Below the pieces are notes generated by a model. That model ran no database searches and was not told the origin of the DNA. It saw nothing but the letters and a program-made list of their open reading frames with translations. From DATKZH01 sp964505295 (GTDB taxonomy: Bacteria; Planctomycetota; Planctomycetia; Pirellulales; Thermoguttaceae), in NCBI GenBank assembly GCA_964505295.1, contig CAZDHR010000154.1, positions 1-14,410 on the forward strand: a stretch of 14,410 bases of DNA. Reading direction: 5' to 3'. The translations under genes were made by a program, and so were the position numbers. This document shows, piece after piece, positions 1 to 7,225 of the stretch; the stretch's first letter is position 1, and every line of letters starts with the position of its first letter.

Positions 1-479
1 CGCGCACCGCGGCGGACCCGGTCGCGGTTCCGCTCGACAAACCGATCCACCGAGCTCTGCAAGAAACCCCCCCGCTTGCGGCCGTCGAATACGAACCGCC
101 GACTCACCAACCCCCGACGCCGCCACCGGGAGATGGTCTTCGTCGACACCTGGAACTCGCGGCTCAGCTCGTCGACCGTGAGCACCGGCTCGCCGGCCGC
201 CTCGGCCGGCACATTGGCCGAGTCGGACAAGTCCTCCACGAAAAGCCGCAAGTCGTGGCTGGCCTGCTGCCCGTCCATCCTCACGTCGGGATGCGACTTG
301 GGCCGGTACTTCGTGATGCGGTAGCACAAGTACTCGTACGTATAGGTACGTGTGGGCTCCAGCTCGCCCAGCAGCCTCTCCGCGAGCTCCACCTGCTCGA
401 GTTTCTTCTCTCGGGGCGCGAAGCGGACTTGCTGATCGCGGAGCTCGCGGATTGCGGAATTCACATAGTCGCTGTGCAT
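1..479 (-). CDS. Planctomycete-type RNA polymerase sigma factor, N-terminal part (cut by window edge)
   Basis: This minus-strand gene starts at 479 and runs off the left edge; 159 codons are visible without a stop. The protein begins MHSDYVNSAIRELRDQQVRF. It has a basic, helical N-terminal part with the block TYTYEYLCYRI near residue 46, then SHDLRLFVEDLSDSANVP near residues 74-91, then a helix-turn-helix-like segment (LTVDELSREFQVSTKTISRW, about 100-119). It ends with VERNRDRVRRG at the edge. From memory, this arrangement matches sigma-70 family factors of planctomycetes that carry an extra HTH before the sigma regions; the sigma domains themselves would lie outside the window. The ATG at 479 is preceded by GGGAGAG with a suitable gap, and a TTGTCA/TATACT promoter lies about 120 nt upstream. 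The HTH alone could also fit a MerR-like or excisionase-like regulator. Confidence 0.78.
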   Translation of the reverse strand, partial: MHSDYVNSAIRELRDQQVRFAPREKKLEQVELAERLLGELEPTRTYTYEYLCYRITKYRPKSHPDVRMDGQQASHDLRLFVEDLSDSANVPAEAAGEPVLTVDELSREFQVSTKTISRWRRRGLVSRRFVFDGRKRGGFLQSSVDRFVERNRDRVRRGA

Positions 480-600
480 CGGGGATGCTCTCCCATGGCG
501 GATCTCGGTTGAACTGCTCGCGATGCACTCGCCCCTGACGATCCGGCGGCGTGGGCCTGACCGGCTCTGCCACCGCTGAGACGGAATCCAACTCGTCCGC

Positions 601-630
601 AGTATACACCAATCGTGCGAATTTTGACAA
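601..630 (-). promoter_or_regulatory. Sigma-70-like promoter for the sigma factor gene
   Basis: Read on the minus strand, TTGTCA (630 to 625) and TATACT (606 to 601) are separated by 18 nt. The predicted transcript would start near 594 and have a leader of about 115 nt before the ATG at 479. The fit to the housekeeping consensus is good (5 of 6 bases in each box), and the region is A/T-rich compared with its surroundings. Confidence 0.55.
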
Positions 631-805
631 GCTCTCCTTACAAAAATACGCATAATTGTCGGGATTGGTTTCGCGATTGCATCTTCAGGTGTATGCTAAC
701 ACCCCTCTTCGGGGCTAGTTTTCCGGGGCAGCCTCAACGGCTCTTCTGCCGAACGCTTGTACGTTCTAGAGTGCCCTTTGGTCGACGCGAAGTTCGCTCG
801 GCGGA

Positions 806-882
806 GAAAAAAGGTGACAGGCACCTTTTGTGCGAAGCACCCGAAGGGCCTTTCAGGCAAAAGGTGCCTGTCACCTTTTTTC
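806..882. repeat. Long inverted repeat element (REP/BIME-like double hairpin)
   Basis: A perfect 24-bp inverted repeat has arms at 807-830 and 858-881, extended to 25 bp by the G806-C882 pair, around a 27-base centre. Each arm is also self-complementary (AAAAGGTG, five bases, CACCTTTT), so the DNA can fold either as one long hairpin or as two small ones, like paired REP sequences. The centre carries a small CCC-GAA-GGG hairpin. It lies in the gap between two divergent genes. In some bacteria such elements are moved by REP-associated tyrosine transposases; no such gene is in the window, so that link is inference. Confidence 0.85.
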
Positions 883-1242
883 GGCTTGTTGCCTGAGTTG
901 TGTACGTGCCGGGACCGTCCGCCGTTCGAGGCGAGTGTCCATCTCCATCCATCTCGAACCTCTCCATGGAGCAGTCCTCCCACCCCTTCCTGCGCGGAAT
1001 CCCTTGCCCAACATATATTGATGTTCCAACGCGACTATCGGTTGCGGAAAATTTTGGCAGCGGGGTACTTTTTCGCCCAGGCAGCTTTCTCTGGGCTGCG
1101 CATATTGCCCATATTTCCATCGGGGCCTCACAACTGCCAGGACACCTGGGTTTCGCCTGAATTTCTCCGTCGGCACCAGTCGATCTAGCGACTGCCACTT
1201 GCGGTCGTTTTCCAGCGGAACCCCAATACCCGGCCAACAACC

Positions 1243-2634
1243 ATGCGCCGACTCATCACGGCTTCTTGTTTCCTCGTCTTGGCGATTTTCCTCGTTGCCG
1301 CAGCGGCCATCTCGGCCCCTGCGCGGGGGACGACCTACGCACTGCGATCGGGCCGGGCCCAAGGGGGGGTCGACCTCGTGCAGGCCGTCTTGGAAGTCGG
1401 CGGCGACCTGACGATGGTCGAAGAGGGCAAGGTGAATCGGGAGAAAATGAGTGTGGTTGCGAAGTTCGTGTACGACGAGAAATCGCTCCGGATACCCTCC
1501 CGAGCGGGCGGATCGATCCGCGCCGTCCGGCACTATCATCAGGCGGACGGCAAGGTCCAGTCGGGGGAGTTCACCTACCAGCCCAGGCTCCGCGAGGAAC
1601 GTCGGTTGATCGGGGTGGAGGTCGACGGGCCGGACGTGACGTTGTTCAGCCCTGAGGGAACCCTGACCTCCGAGGAGCTCGAGCTGATCGACGTGTTGGC
1701 CAATTCCCTGGTGTTGGACCGGTTGTTGCCCGACAAGCCCTTGCCGGTGAACGGCCGCTGGAAGCACCCCGACGACCTGATCGCCGCGATGTTGGGCCTG
1801 GACGCGATCACCGAGAGCAACGTGAAGAGCGTGCTGACCGGCGTCGCCGACGGCAAGGCCCGGCTGGAGATGTCCGGGCGGGTTGCCGGGGCCGAAGACG
1901 GGGTGTCGACCAAGCTGGAGATGAAGGGCAAGTACCAGTTCGACCTGAAGGCCAAACGGATCACCTGGTTCGGGCTTCTGGTCCGAGAAAACCGTTCCGT
2001 GGGGCACGTCGACACCGGATTCGACGTGGTCGCTCGACTCCAGATGAAGATCACCCCGGGCAGGAAGTCGGAGCATCTGAGCGAAACCGCCCTGGCCAAC
2101 CTCCCTCTGGAACCGACGCCGGAGTTGACCCAGTTGAGCTACGAGCCGCCCGAAGCCAAGTGGCGGCTGGCTCACGATCGCCGCTGGTTCGTGATCACCG
2201 AGGAGGACAGCCAGGCCGTGCTGCGGCTGATCGATGGGGGCGACAAGCTGGCCCAGTGCAACGTCGCCTTGCTGCCGCAGGCCGCCGACGCCACGCAGCT
2301 CACGCTCGAGCGGTTTCAGGAAGACGTGGTCCGCGCACTGGACAAGAGCTTCAAGCAGTTGCTCCGGTCGAGCCAGCGGCACAGCGAGGCCGACTACCGC
2401 GTGTTTCAGGTCGTCGCGGAAGGCGAAGCCTCGGACCTTCCCATGCAGTGGATCTACTACCTGGTGACCGACGAGCAAGGACGCCGCGTGGTGCTGGCGT
2501 TCGTGCTGGAAAAGCAGATGCTCGGCCGTTTCCAGGGGGCCGACGAAGAGCTCGTCGCCACGCTGCGCCTGGCCGAGCCGAAGATCGCTTCCAAGCCGGA
2601 CAACGATCAGCCAGCGGACGACGGGAAGCGATAG
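1243..2634 (+). CDS. Secreted or lipid-free exported protein of unknown family
   Basis: A 463-residue protein that I do not recognise. The N-terminus has two arginines followed by a hydrophobic stretch to about residue 26 ending in ISAPARG, a probable Sec signal peptide. The rest is soluble, rich in charged residues and without further membrane segments. The middle (about 100-290) contains alternating hydrophobic/charged stretches suggestive of beta strands, and the last 20 residues are hydrophilic. Two similar substrate-free halves or catalytic motifs were not evident. The start was chosen because the signal peptide begins there; no clear Shine-Dalgarno precedes it. The long opposite-strand open frame across it (871-2940) is a shadow of GC-biased third positions. 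It is a single-gene unit, convergent with the DUF1080 gene, and probably acts in the periplasm or on the cell surface. Confidence 0.82.
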   Translation: MRRLITASCFLVLAIFLVAAAAISAPARGTTYALRSGRAQGGVDLVQAVLEVGGDLTMVEEGKVNREKMSVVAKFVYDEKSLRIPSRAGGSIRAVRHYHQADGKVQSGEFTYQPRLREERRLIGVEVDGPDVTLFSPEGTLTSEELELIDVLANSLVLDRLLPDKPLPVNGRWKHPDDLIAAMLGLDAITESNVKSVLTGVADGKARLEMSGRVAGAEDGVSTKLEMKGKYQFDLKAKRITWFGLLVRENRSVGHVDTGFDVVARLQMKITPGRKSEHLSETALANLPLEPTPELTQLSYEPPEAKWRLAHDRRWFVITEEDSQAVLRLIDGGDKLAQCNVALLPQAADATQLTLERFQEDVVRALDKSFKQLLRSSQRHSEADYRVFQVVAEGEASDLPMQWIYYLVTDEQGRRVVLAFVLEKQMLGRFQGADEELVATLRLAEPKIASKPDNDQPADDGKR

Positions 2635-2733
2635 GGATCCAAGAACATCTGCCGTCGGGCGTAGGACCCTCACGTCTTCCACATCGACAACGAACTGTCG
2701 ATATTGCCACCCGCGCGGCAGCAAGAAAACAAA

Positions 2734-2768
2734 GGCCGCCGCTGTCCCAGCCCCGGGACGCGGCGGCC
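2734..2768 (-). terminator. Strong GC hairpin with T-rich tail, terminator reading leftward
   Basis: GGCCGCCGC at 2734-2742 pairs with GCGGCGGCC at 2760-2768, and GTCCC (2744-2748) with GGGAC (2755-2759), with one bulged T and a six-base loop. On the minus strand the stem is followed by TTTGTTTTC, the usual form of an intrinsic terminator. It would stop transcripts reading through from the DUF1080 gene before they run antisense into the gene at 1243-2634. On the plus strand there is no T run, so only a structural role is expected there. Confidence 0.5.
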
Positions 2769-3127
2769 GGAGAATCAAACCTCCCGCGATTGCGACCGGA
2801 TGCGTCGCTGCGAGAAGAGCGAGGGCCCGGCGTGCTTGCGCACCTGCCGTATCCGGCCCCGGCTCACGCCAAAGGGTTGGCACCTCCGTCGGAATAACTA
2901 ACGGGAGGCTCGATTCTGAACCGTTCGGGTTATGCAACACGTATCGGCAGTTTCCGCCCGCCTCCCCAATCGAAACCTGGCGGTTTCACGGCGAAGCAAT
3001 CGGGCGGAGACTCCATGTCCAACCATGTCAATTCTACTTCACCGACGGGCGGCAGCCAGTGGTTTTTTGGGGCCACTCCTCGGCTGCGACCGAGCGGCGA
3101 CCGGCCTTGCGGCCGTAACTCGAATCC

Positions 3128-3152
3128 CCCCGAGATGTTAGGCTTCTCGGGG
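3128..3152 (-). terminator. Hairpin just behind the DUF1080 gene
   Basis: CCCCGAGA (3128-3135) and TCTCGGGG (3145-3152) form a perfect 8-bp stem with a nine-base loop, starting 9 nt after the minus-strand stop codon at 3162. No T run follows, so it may act as a weak terminator or protect the mRNA 3' end; the stronger hairpin at 2734-2768 lies further on. Confidence 0.4.
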
Positions 3153-3161
3153 CATCTTGCG

Positions 3162-4154
3162 TTAGTCCTTCTTCTCGAGCCAGATGTTGCGATACTGCAC
3201 GTGACACCCGTGCCCCTGCAACTGGATGCCGCGCGGCCCCGGCCCCTCGTCCTGCCCGCCGGGGTTCGAGCGGGGCACGTCCAGGTTGTCGTGGATGACC
3301 ACCCCGTTGTGGCGGACGGTCATCCGCGAGTCTTCAACCTTCTTGCCTTCGCCGTCGAATTTCGGGGCGGTGAACTCCACGTCGTAGGTCTGCCACGTCA
3401 TCGGCGGGAAGCACATGTTGACGTCCGGCTCCTTGATCTTGTACAGGCCGCCGCACTCGTTGTCGCGACCTTCGAGCCCGAACGAGTCGAGCACCTGGAT
3501 CTCGTAGCAGTTGTGGATGTAGACGCCGCTGTTGGAGCGTGCTTGTCCGAGGGCCTCGGGCATCCACGTCAGGCGGAATTCGAGATGGAGGTGATAGCTG
3601 TTGAACTCGGCCTTCGAGAGCGTGCCGGAGAAGAGGGTTTTCTCGTGGCTCATCTTGGCCCCGGGGAAGTAGTCCACGCCGCTTCCGTCGAACAGGATTA
3701 CGGCCCCTTTCGGCGGCTTGGCGTCCAGCGTCGGGCTCTTTCGCTCGACCCGCTTCAGTTGGGCCTTCTTACCGCCCTCGCGGTCGGCGAGACTCAGCTT
3801 TCCGTCGGCGATGACGCCTTCCAGGTTCTCGCCCCGGATCACGACGGCGTCTCCCTCGCGCTGCCCTTCCGCACGGAGCCGCGGGCAGCCCCGTTTCCAC
3901 CCTTCGCCCGGCAGGCCGCCGGCCAGCACGAAGACCTCGAACTTGCCGTCACCTCGCGCGATCACCTGCGCGCCGATCTTGCCTTCAGTCCCGTCGGGCA
4001 AAGTGCCCTCACCCAGGTATTCCCCCTGGATGGCGAAATCGGGGTCGGCCTTGGCCTCGTCCAGACTGACGGCCTCTTTGTGGGCGGCGCACGCCGTGTA
4101 GGCCGTCGCGCAGATCAACGTCGTCAGCAATAGGAACGGTACGGTTCGGATCAT
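3162..4154 (-). CDS. Exported DUF1080 (3-keto-disaccharide hydrolase-like) protein
   Basis: A 330-residue protein. The ATG at 4154 follows AGGAG at good spacing and opens a signal peptide (MIRTVPFLLLTTLICATAYT); the frame stays open further upstream to 4340 but without a signal or ribosome site. Residues about 40-135 form an N-terminal module (FAIQGEYLGEG, VLAGGLPGEGW). The C-terminal part, about 150-327, is the DUF1080 jelly-roll fold, with GAVILFDGSGVDYF, SYHLHLEFRL, SNSGVYIHNCYEIQVLDSFG, DNECGGLY, NMCFPPMTWQTYDVEF, MTVRHNGVVIHD and YRNIWLE. The family includes 3-keto-disaccharide hydrolases and is strongly expanded in planctomycetes, where it is linked to glycan breakdown in the periplasm. 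The two-part form with the GEYLGEG module is a variant I associate with planctomycetes. The substrate is not known. It stands alone between hairpins. Confidence 0.92.
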   Translation of the reverse strand: MIRTVPFLLLTTLICATAYTACAAHKEAVSLDEAKADPDFAIQGEYLGEGTLPDGTEGKIGAQVIARGDGKFEVFVLAGGLPGEGWKRGCPRLRAEGQREGDAVVIRGENLEGVIADGKLSLADREGGKKAQLKRVERKSPTLDAKPPKGAVILFDGSGVDYFPGAKMSHEKTLFSGTLSKAEFNSYHLHLEFRLTWMPEALGQARSNSGVYIHNCYEIQVLDSFGLEGRDNECGGLYKIKEPDVNMCFPPMTWQTYDVEFTAPKFDGEGKKVEDSRMTVRHNGVVIHDNLDVPRSNPGGQDEGPGPRGIQLQGHGCHVQYRNIWLEKKD

Positions 4155-4343
4155 GTTGTCGTCTCCTCGGTTGTTGAAACGTCGCACTTCTCGAAAGATC
4201 GATCCGCGTATGGCCTGGGTTCCTTCTTCGAATGCCAAACGCCGTCCTTCCGATGGCGGCTGAACGTCGCAGAGCGACCACTCCCCCACCAAGCACGTGC
4301 CAGGGACTACTCTACCATACCGCGGCCCCGGACGTGCCACCAG

Positions 4344-4406
4344 GAAAAGGGGACATCACTGATTATCGCTTGCCTAGCTTGCCACAATCAGTGATGTCCC
4401 CTTTTC
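4344..4406. repeat. Perfect 21-bp inverted repeat; likely terminator of the aminotransferase operon
   Basis: The arms at 4344-4364 and 4386-4406 are exact reverse complements around a 21-base centre that itself has a direct GCTTGCC repeat (4368-4374 and 4377-4383). On the minus strand it begins 5 nt after the aminotransferase stop and ends in CCCCTTTTC, so it could act as a terminator. The outer end, GAAAAGGGGACA, resembles the end of the element at 806-882 (AAAAGGTGACA), which points to a mobile repeat family rather than an ordinary terminator alone. Confidence 0.8.
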
Positions 4407-4411
4407 TTCGT

Positions 4412-5659
4412 CTACGCTTTCGCCGCCGCCTTCGCTCCCAGGCAGCGGCCGATCTGGCGGACGGCTTGGCGGAGGCGTTCTTCGTTTTCGACGAGGGCCA
4501 TGCGGAGGTAGCCCTCGCCGGAGGCGCCGAAGGCGGCACCGGGGCTGACGACGACGTCGCCCTCTTCCAGCAGCTTCATGGCGAAGTCGAACGAGGTCAT
4601 TTGGCTGGCCCAGGGATCGGGGATTTTGGCCCAAAGGAACATCGTGGCCTTGGGCGGCTCGATCGGCCAGCCCAGTCGCCGGAGCCCGCCGCAGAGGACG
4701 TCGCGGCGACGCTGGTACACCTTGGCTTGGGCCTCGACGGCCGCGTCCGTATGGCGCAGCGCGACGATCGCGGCGATCTGGATCGGCAGGAACATGCCGT
4801 AGTCGTAGTAGCTCTTGATCGTCGCTAGCGCCCGGATCATCTCCGCGTTGCCACAACAGAAGCCGACGCGCCACCCGGCCATGTTGTAGCCCTTGCTCAT
4901 CGTGGTGAGCTCGACGCCGACGTCGATCGCGCCGGGGGCGGCCAGGAAGCTGGGGGCCTTGTAGCCGTCGAACGAGACGTCGGCGTAGGCCAGATCGCTG
5001 ATGACCATGAACTCGTATCGCTTGGCCAGCCTGGCCAACTCGACGTAGAAGTCGGGCTCCACCGTAGCCGTCGTGGGATTGTGCGGGAAGTTGACGATCA
5101 CCAGCTTCGGCCGGGGGTAGAGGTGCTGGCAGGTGTAGGCGACGTTGGCGAGGAACTTCTCACTGTCGGCCACTTCCAGCAGGATCTGGTTCCCGGCCGC
5201 CAATGCCACGGCGAACAGGTGGGCCGGATACGACGGCGCAGGCACGATCGCCGTGTCGCCCGGGCCCATCAGGGCCAGGCACATGTGGCTGAACCCCTCC
5301 TTGGAGCCCAGGCAGACGACCACTTCGCGCTCCGGGTCGAGGCGGACGCCGTGTTGCTTGAAGTACTTGCCGGCCATTTCGCGGCGCAGGTTCATCAAAC
5401 CCAAGGATTCACTGTATCCGTGGTTCTTGGGATCCCGGGCGGCTTCGGCCAGCTTGTCGACGACCAAGTCGTGGGGGGGATCGGAGGGGTTGCCCATTCC
5501 CAGGTCGATCACGTCGTCGCCCGCCCGGCGCTTCTCGTACATCAGCTTGTTGATCCGCGCGAACAGGTAGGGCGGCAGCCGCTTGACCCGTTCGGCCACT
5601 TCGATGGAGAAGGTGCGGTCCTGGTCGATCGGTTTGCCCGGCGGGGTCGCGTCGCTCAT
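4412..5659 (-). CDS. alaC: AlaC-like alanine/glutamate-pyruvate aminotransferase
   Basis: A 415-residue pyridoxal-phosphate enzyme, class I/II aminotransferase. It is close along its length to what I remember of E. coli AlaC: LPPYLF, IDLGMGNPSDPPHD, HGYSESLG, GSKEGFSHMCLAL, PSYPAHLF, NFPHNPTTATV, SDLAYADVSFDGYKAPSF, TMSKGYNMAGWRVGF, IKSYYDYGMFLP and VSPGAAFG. Lys256 in SKGYN should bind the cofactor; Asn194, Asp222, Tyr225 and Arg386 are the other expected active-site residues and are present. The likely reaction is pyruvate plus glutamate to alanine plus 2-oxoglutarate. LL-diaminopimelate aminotransferase (DapL) is a related alternative. The start at 5659 gives ATGA overlap with the STAS stop, and no strong ribosome site precedes it, so it is probably translated by coupling. 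The frame extends upstream inside the STAS gene but the family N-terminus fits this start. Confidence 0.9.
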   Translation of the reverse strand: MSDATPPGKPIDQDRTFSIEVAERVKRLPPYLFARINKLMYEKRRAGDDVIDLGMGNPSDPPHDLVVDKLAEAARDPKNHGYSESLGLMNLRREMAGKYFKQHGVRLDPEREVVVCLGSKEGFSHMCLALMGPGDTAIVPAPSYPAHLFAVALAAGNQILLEVADSEKFLANVAYTCQHLYPRPKLVIVNFPHNPTTATVEPDFYVELARLAKRYEFMVISDLAYADVSFDGYKAPSFLAAPGAIDVGVELTTMSKGYNMAGWRVGFCCGNAEMIRALATIKSYYDYGMFLPIQIAAIVALRHTDAAVEAQAKVYQRRRDVLCGGLRRLGWPIEPPKATMFLWAKIPDPWASQMTSFDFAMKLLEEGDVVVSPGAAFGASGEGYLRMALVENEERLRQAVRQIGRCLGAKAAAKA

Positions 5660-6021
5660 GGCTGGGCCACTGCTTTGAGGGCTTCCTCTTGCGAGGTGCA
5701 GATGGGCCAGAGGGTGTCGAACCGCGTTACCTGGAGGATCTCCAGACCGGTGTCCGACAAGCCGCACACGGCCATCTTCCCGCCCCGGGCGCGAACCCGC
5801 TTCCAGATCGCGGTCATCACCTGGAGCATGCTCGTGCCGAAGTAGGGGGAGTTGCGCAGATCGACCACGGCGCTGTTCAGATCGGATTTCTCGAATTGGT
5901 CCAGAAGGGCGGTCAACTCGTAGACCATTTCCTCCCCGACCAAACTCCCGGCGTTGCCCAAGGATTCGACAACGAGCGTGTCGCCCTCGATTCTGGCATC
6001 GAATATTCGTGGCATGGACAT
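5656..6021 (-). CDS. STAS-domain anti-sigma factor antagonist
   Basis: A 121-residue single-domain protein with the SpoIIAA/RsbV-type STAS fold. It has an opening beta strand pair (RIFDARIEGDTLVVESLG), then VVDLRNSPYFGTSMLQVMTAIWKR (about 52-75), MAVCGLSDTGLEILQVT and FDTLWPI near the end. Ser64 in FGTSML lies where these proteins are phosphorylated by their partner kinase. In partner switching, the unphosphorylated form binds the RsbW-like ATPase and releases its target. The ATG at 6021 follows an AAGGGGGG run; ATG at 6015 is an alternative. It sits 19 nt behind the receiver-ATPase gene, its probable partner, and overlaps the aminotransferase start by 4 nt. Confidence 0.88.
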   Translation of the reverse strand: MSMPRIFDARIEGDTLVVESLGNAGSLVGEEMVYELTALLDQFEKSDLNSAVVDLRNSPYFGTSMLQVMTAIWKRVRARGGKMAVCGLSDTGLEILQVTRFDTLWPICTSQEEALKAVAQP

Positions 6022-6040
6022 CGAACCCCCCTTTTCCTTT

Positions 6041-6937
6041 TCAAATGGTCTTGGAACCACGACGCTTGACGAGCGTGACGGAGTTACCCGCCTCGTTGTA
6101 GACGACTTCGTCCATCAACGTCCGCATCAAGAGCACGCCGCGTCCGCTGGTCCTTTCCAGGCTGGCCGCGTCCGCCGGATCAGGCAAGATCGAAACATCG
6201 AAGCCCGGGCCGTCGTCGCGGATCTCGAACGTCAAACCGTCTTGCGCGAGCTTCGCCACGACGTGAATCCGTCGGTCTCGGTACGGTGCCTGCTGGCGGC
6301 GCTCTCGCACCAGCGCGTCGTAGGCCGATTTGTCTTGTTCTCGGAGTTGCTGGCCGACCTCGAGATTCCCATGATACAAGGCGTTTTTCAGCGCTTCCTC
6401 CAAAGCGACCCCGAGCCGGGTGCTTTCCGCCGCGTCACAGAGCCCGAGCTGAGCGGCTTCGTCCTGCAAGTGGGCGATCAACACGTCGATCAATCCCGGA
6501 TCGTTGTCCAGGGCGAAGCCGCAATCATGCTGGGTCATGCAGCCCATAAGCTGCGTCTGGCGGCGCTTGCGGTAGGAAAGCCTCAGCACCTCGCGGACCG
6601 TGTCCAGCAGCTTGTCGGCAAGCCTCCGTTTGGGGACGTAGCTGGCGGCGCCCCGGTGCAGGGCCTGGACGGCAATTTCCTCGTTGCCCTGGGCGGTAAT
6701 CAAAATGACCGGCACCAGCGGGAACCTGTCGGTGACGACTCCCGTGAGGGCCAAACCGTCCATTTCCGGCATCACCAGGTCGGTCACGATCAGGTCGGGC
6801 ACCGCCTGCTCGATCTTCCCCAGCGCATCGGCGCCGTCGACGGCGTTCTCCACCTCCAGGGTCGAGTCCTCCCGAAGGAGTCCGCCGACAAGCTGAAGGT
6901 CAACCGGCGAATCGTCAACCACGAGTACCCTGGTCAT
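6041..6937 (-). CDS. Response-regulator receiver fused to an RsbW/SpoIIAB-type HATPase
   Basis: A 298-residue protein with two domains. Residues 1-120 are a CheY-like receiver: acidic pair Asp8-Asp9, phosphoacceptor Asp53 (VTDLVMPEMDG), Thr81 (ILITAQG) and Lys103. Residues about 145-295 are a GHKL ATPase of the anti-sigma kinase type: N-box ALEEALKNALYHGN with Glu181 and Asn185, G1 box DDGPGFD (241-247) and G2 box SGRGVLLMRTL (264-274). A histidine-kinase dimerisation domain is not seen, so it should phosphorylate a serine in an STAS protein rather than a histidine. A phosphorelay signal would thus control a partner switch. The first ATG, at 6937, opens directly into MTRVLVVDD. A candidate minus-strand -10 box, TAGAAT, is at 7022-7017, without a clear -35. 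Confidence 0.92.
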   Translation of the reverse strand: MTRVLVVDDSPVDLQLVGGLLREDSTLEVENAVDGADALGKIEQAVPDLIVTDLVMPEMDGLALTGVVTDRFPLVPVILITAQGNEEIAVQALHRGAASYVPKRRLADKLLDTVREVLRLSYRKRRQTQLMGCMTQHDCGFALDNDPGLIDVLIAHLQDEAAQLGLCDAAESTRLGVALEEALKNALYHGNLEVGQQLREQDKSAYDALVRERRQQAPYRDRRIHVVAKLAQDGLTFEIRDDGPGFDVSILPDPADAASLERTSGRGVLLMRTLMDEVVYNEAGNSVTLVKRRGSKTI

Positions 6938-7225
6938 GGGCACAATCCCCAACCGTTCGGCCACCGGCAAGAGCCGGCCCCGTAAGACACCCCTGCCAGC
7001 AAGTCTGTTCGCATCTATTCTAACAGAACCGAGAAGCGTCGTGATACCTCCCGACGGAAGCCTGCGAGGTGCTGCCTATATTGCCCAGACCTCCCTCGCT
7101 AACATCCGTTCCCCCCGCACGCTTGGCATCCCCCCTTGGCCCGGCGGGACTTGTCAACCGGTTTGAGTCAACTCGTCGTCGAAATCAGCGTGGCGCGGTC
7201 GCTCTACGCTACGGCGTTCCGGACC

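Larger units (their letters stand above)
480..1242. other. Intergenic region between the divergent sigma gene and the gene at 1243
   Basis: No convincing gene is seen in this 763-base stretch; short open frames on both strands lack start context and family resemblance. It holds the minus-strand promoter at 601-630 and the inverted repeat element at 806-882. The part from about 620 to 720 and around 1010-1080 is clearly more A/T-rich than the genes, as expected for regulatory DNA. I could not place a firm promoter for the plus-strand gene at 1243; TTGCGG at 1042-1047 with TACTTT at 1066-1071 is only a weak candidate. Confidence 0.6.
2635..3161. other. Convergent intergenic region
   Basis: I see no gene in this stretch between two genes that point at each other. 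It holds a strong hairpin at 2734-2768 and a smaller one at 3128-3152, both described separately. The remainder (about 2780-3120) has scattered short open frames without plausible starts or recognisable protein sequence. Confidence 0.6.

Noticed and set aside
624..656. Plus-strand promoter TTGACA with CATAAT or TACGCA
   Set aside because: Spacing is 21 nt for the good -10 and the 17-nt alternative has a poor box; the same bases fit better as the minus-strand promoter, and no plus-strand gene follows closely.
2734..2800. Possible tRNA on the minus strand (a GGTTTGATTC T-loop-like run)
   Set aside because: The T-arm stem is only four pairs and no matching acceptor, D-arm or anticodon arm lies upstream; the paired bases belong to the terminator-like hairpin.
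871..2940. 689-codon open frame on the minus strand across the gene at 1243-2634
   Set aside because: Its translation is low in complexity for real proteins (long runs of R, G, P, Q, H, V), has no signal or domain, and mirrors the GC-rich third positions of the plus-strand gene with its clear signal peptide.
3015..4133. 372-codon plus-strand frame across the DUF1080 gene
   Set aside because: It is antisense to a gene with many family motifs; its own product shows only repetitive V, L, H, A and R content.
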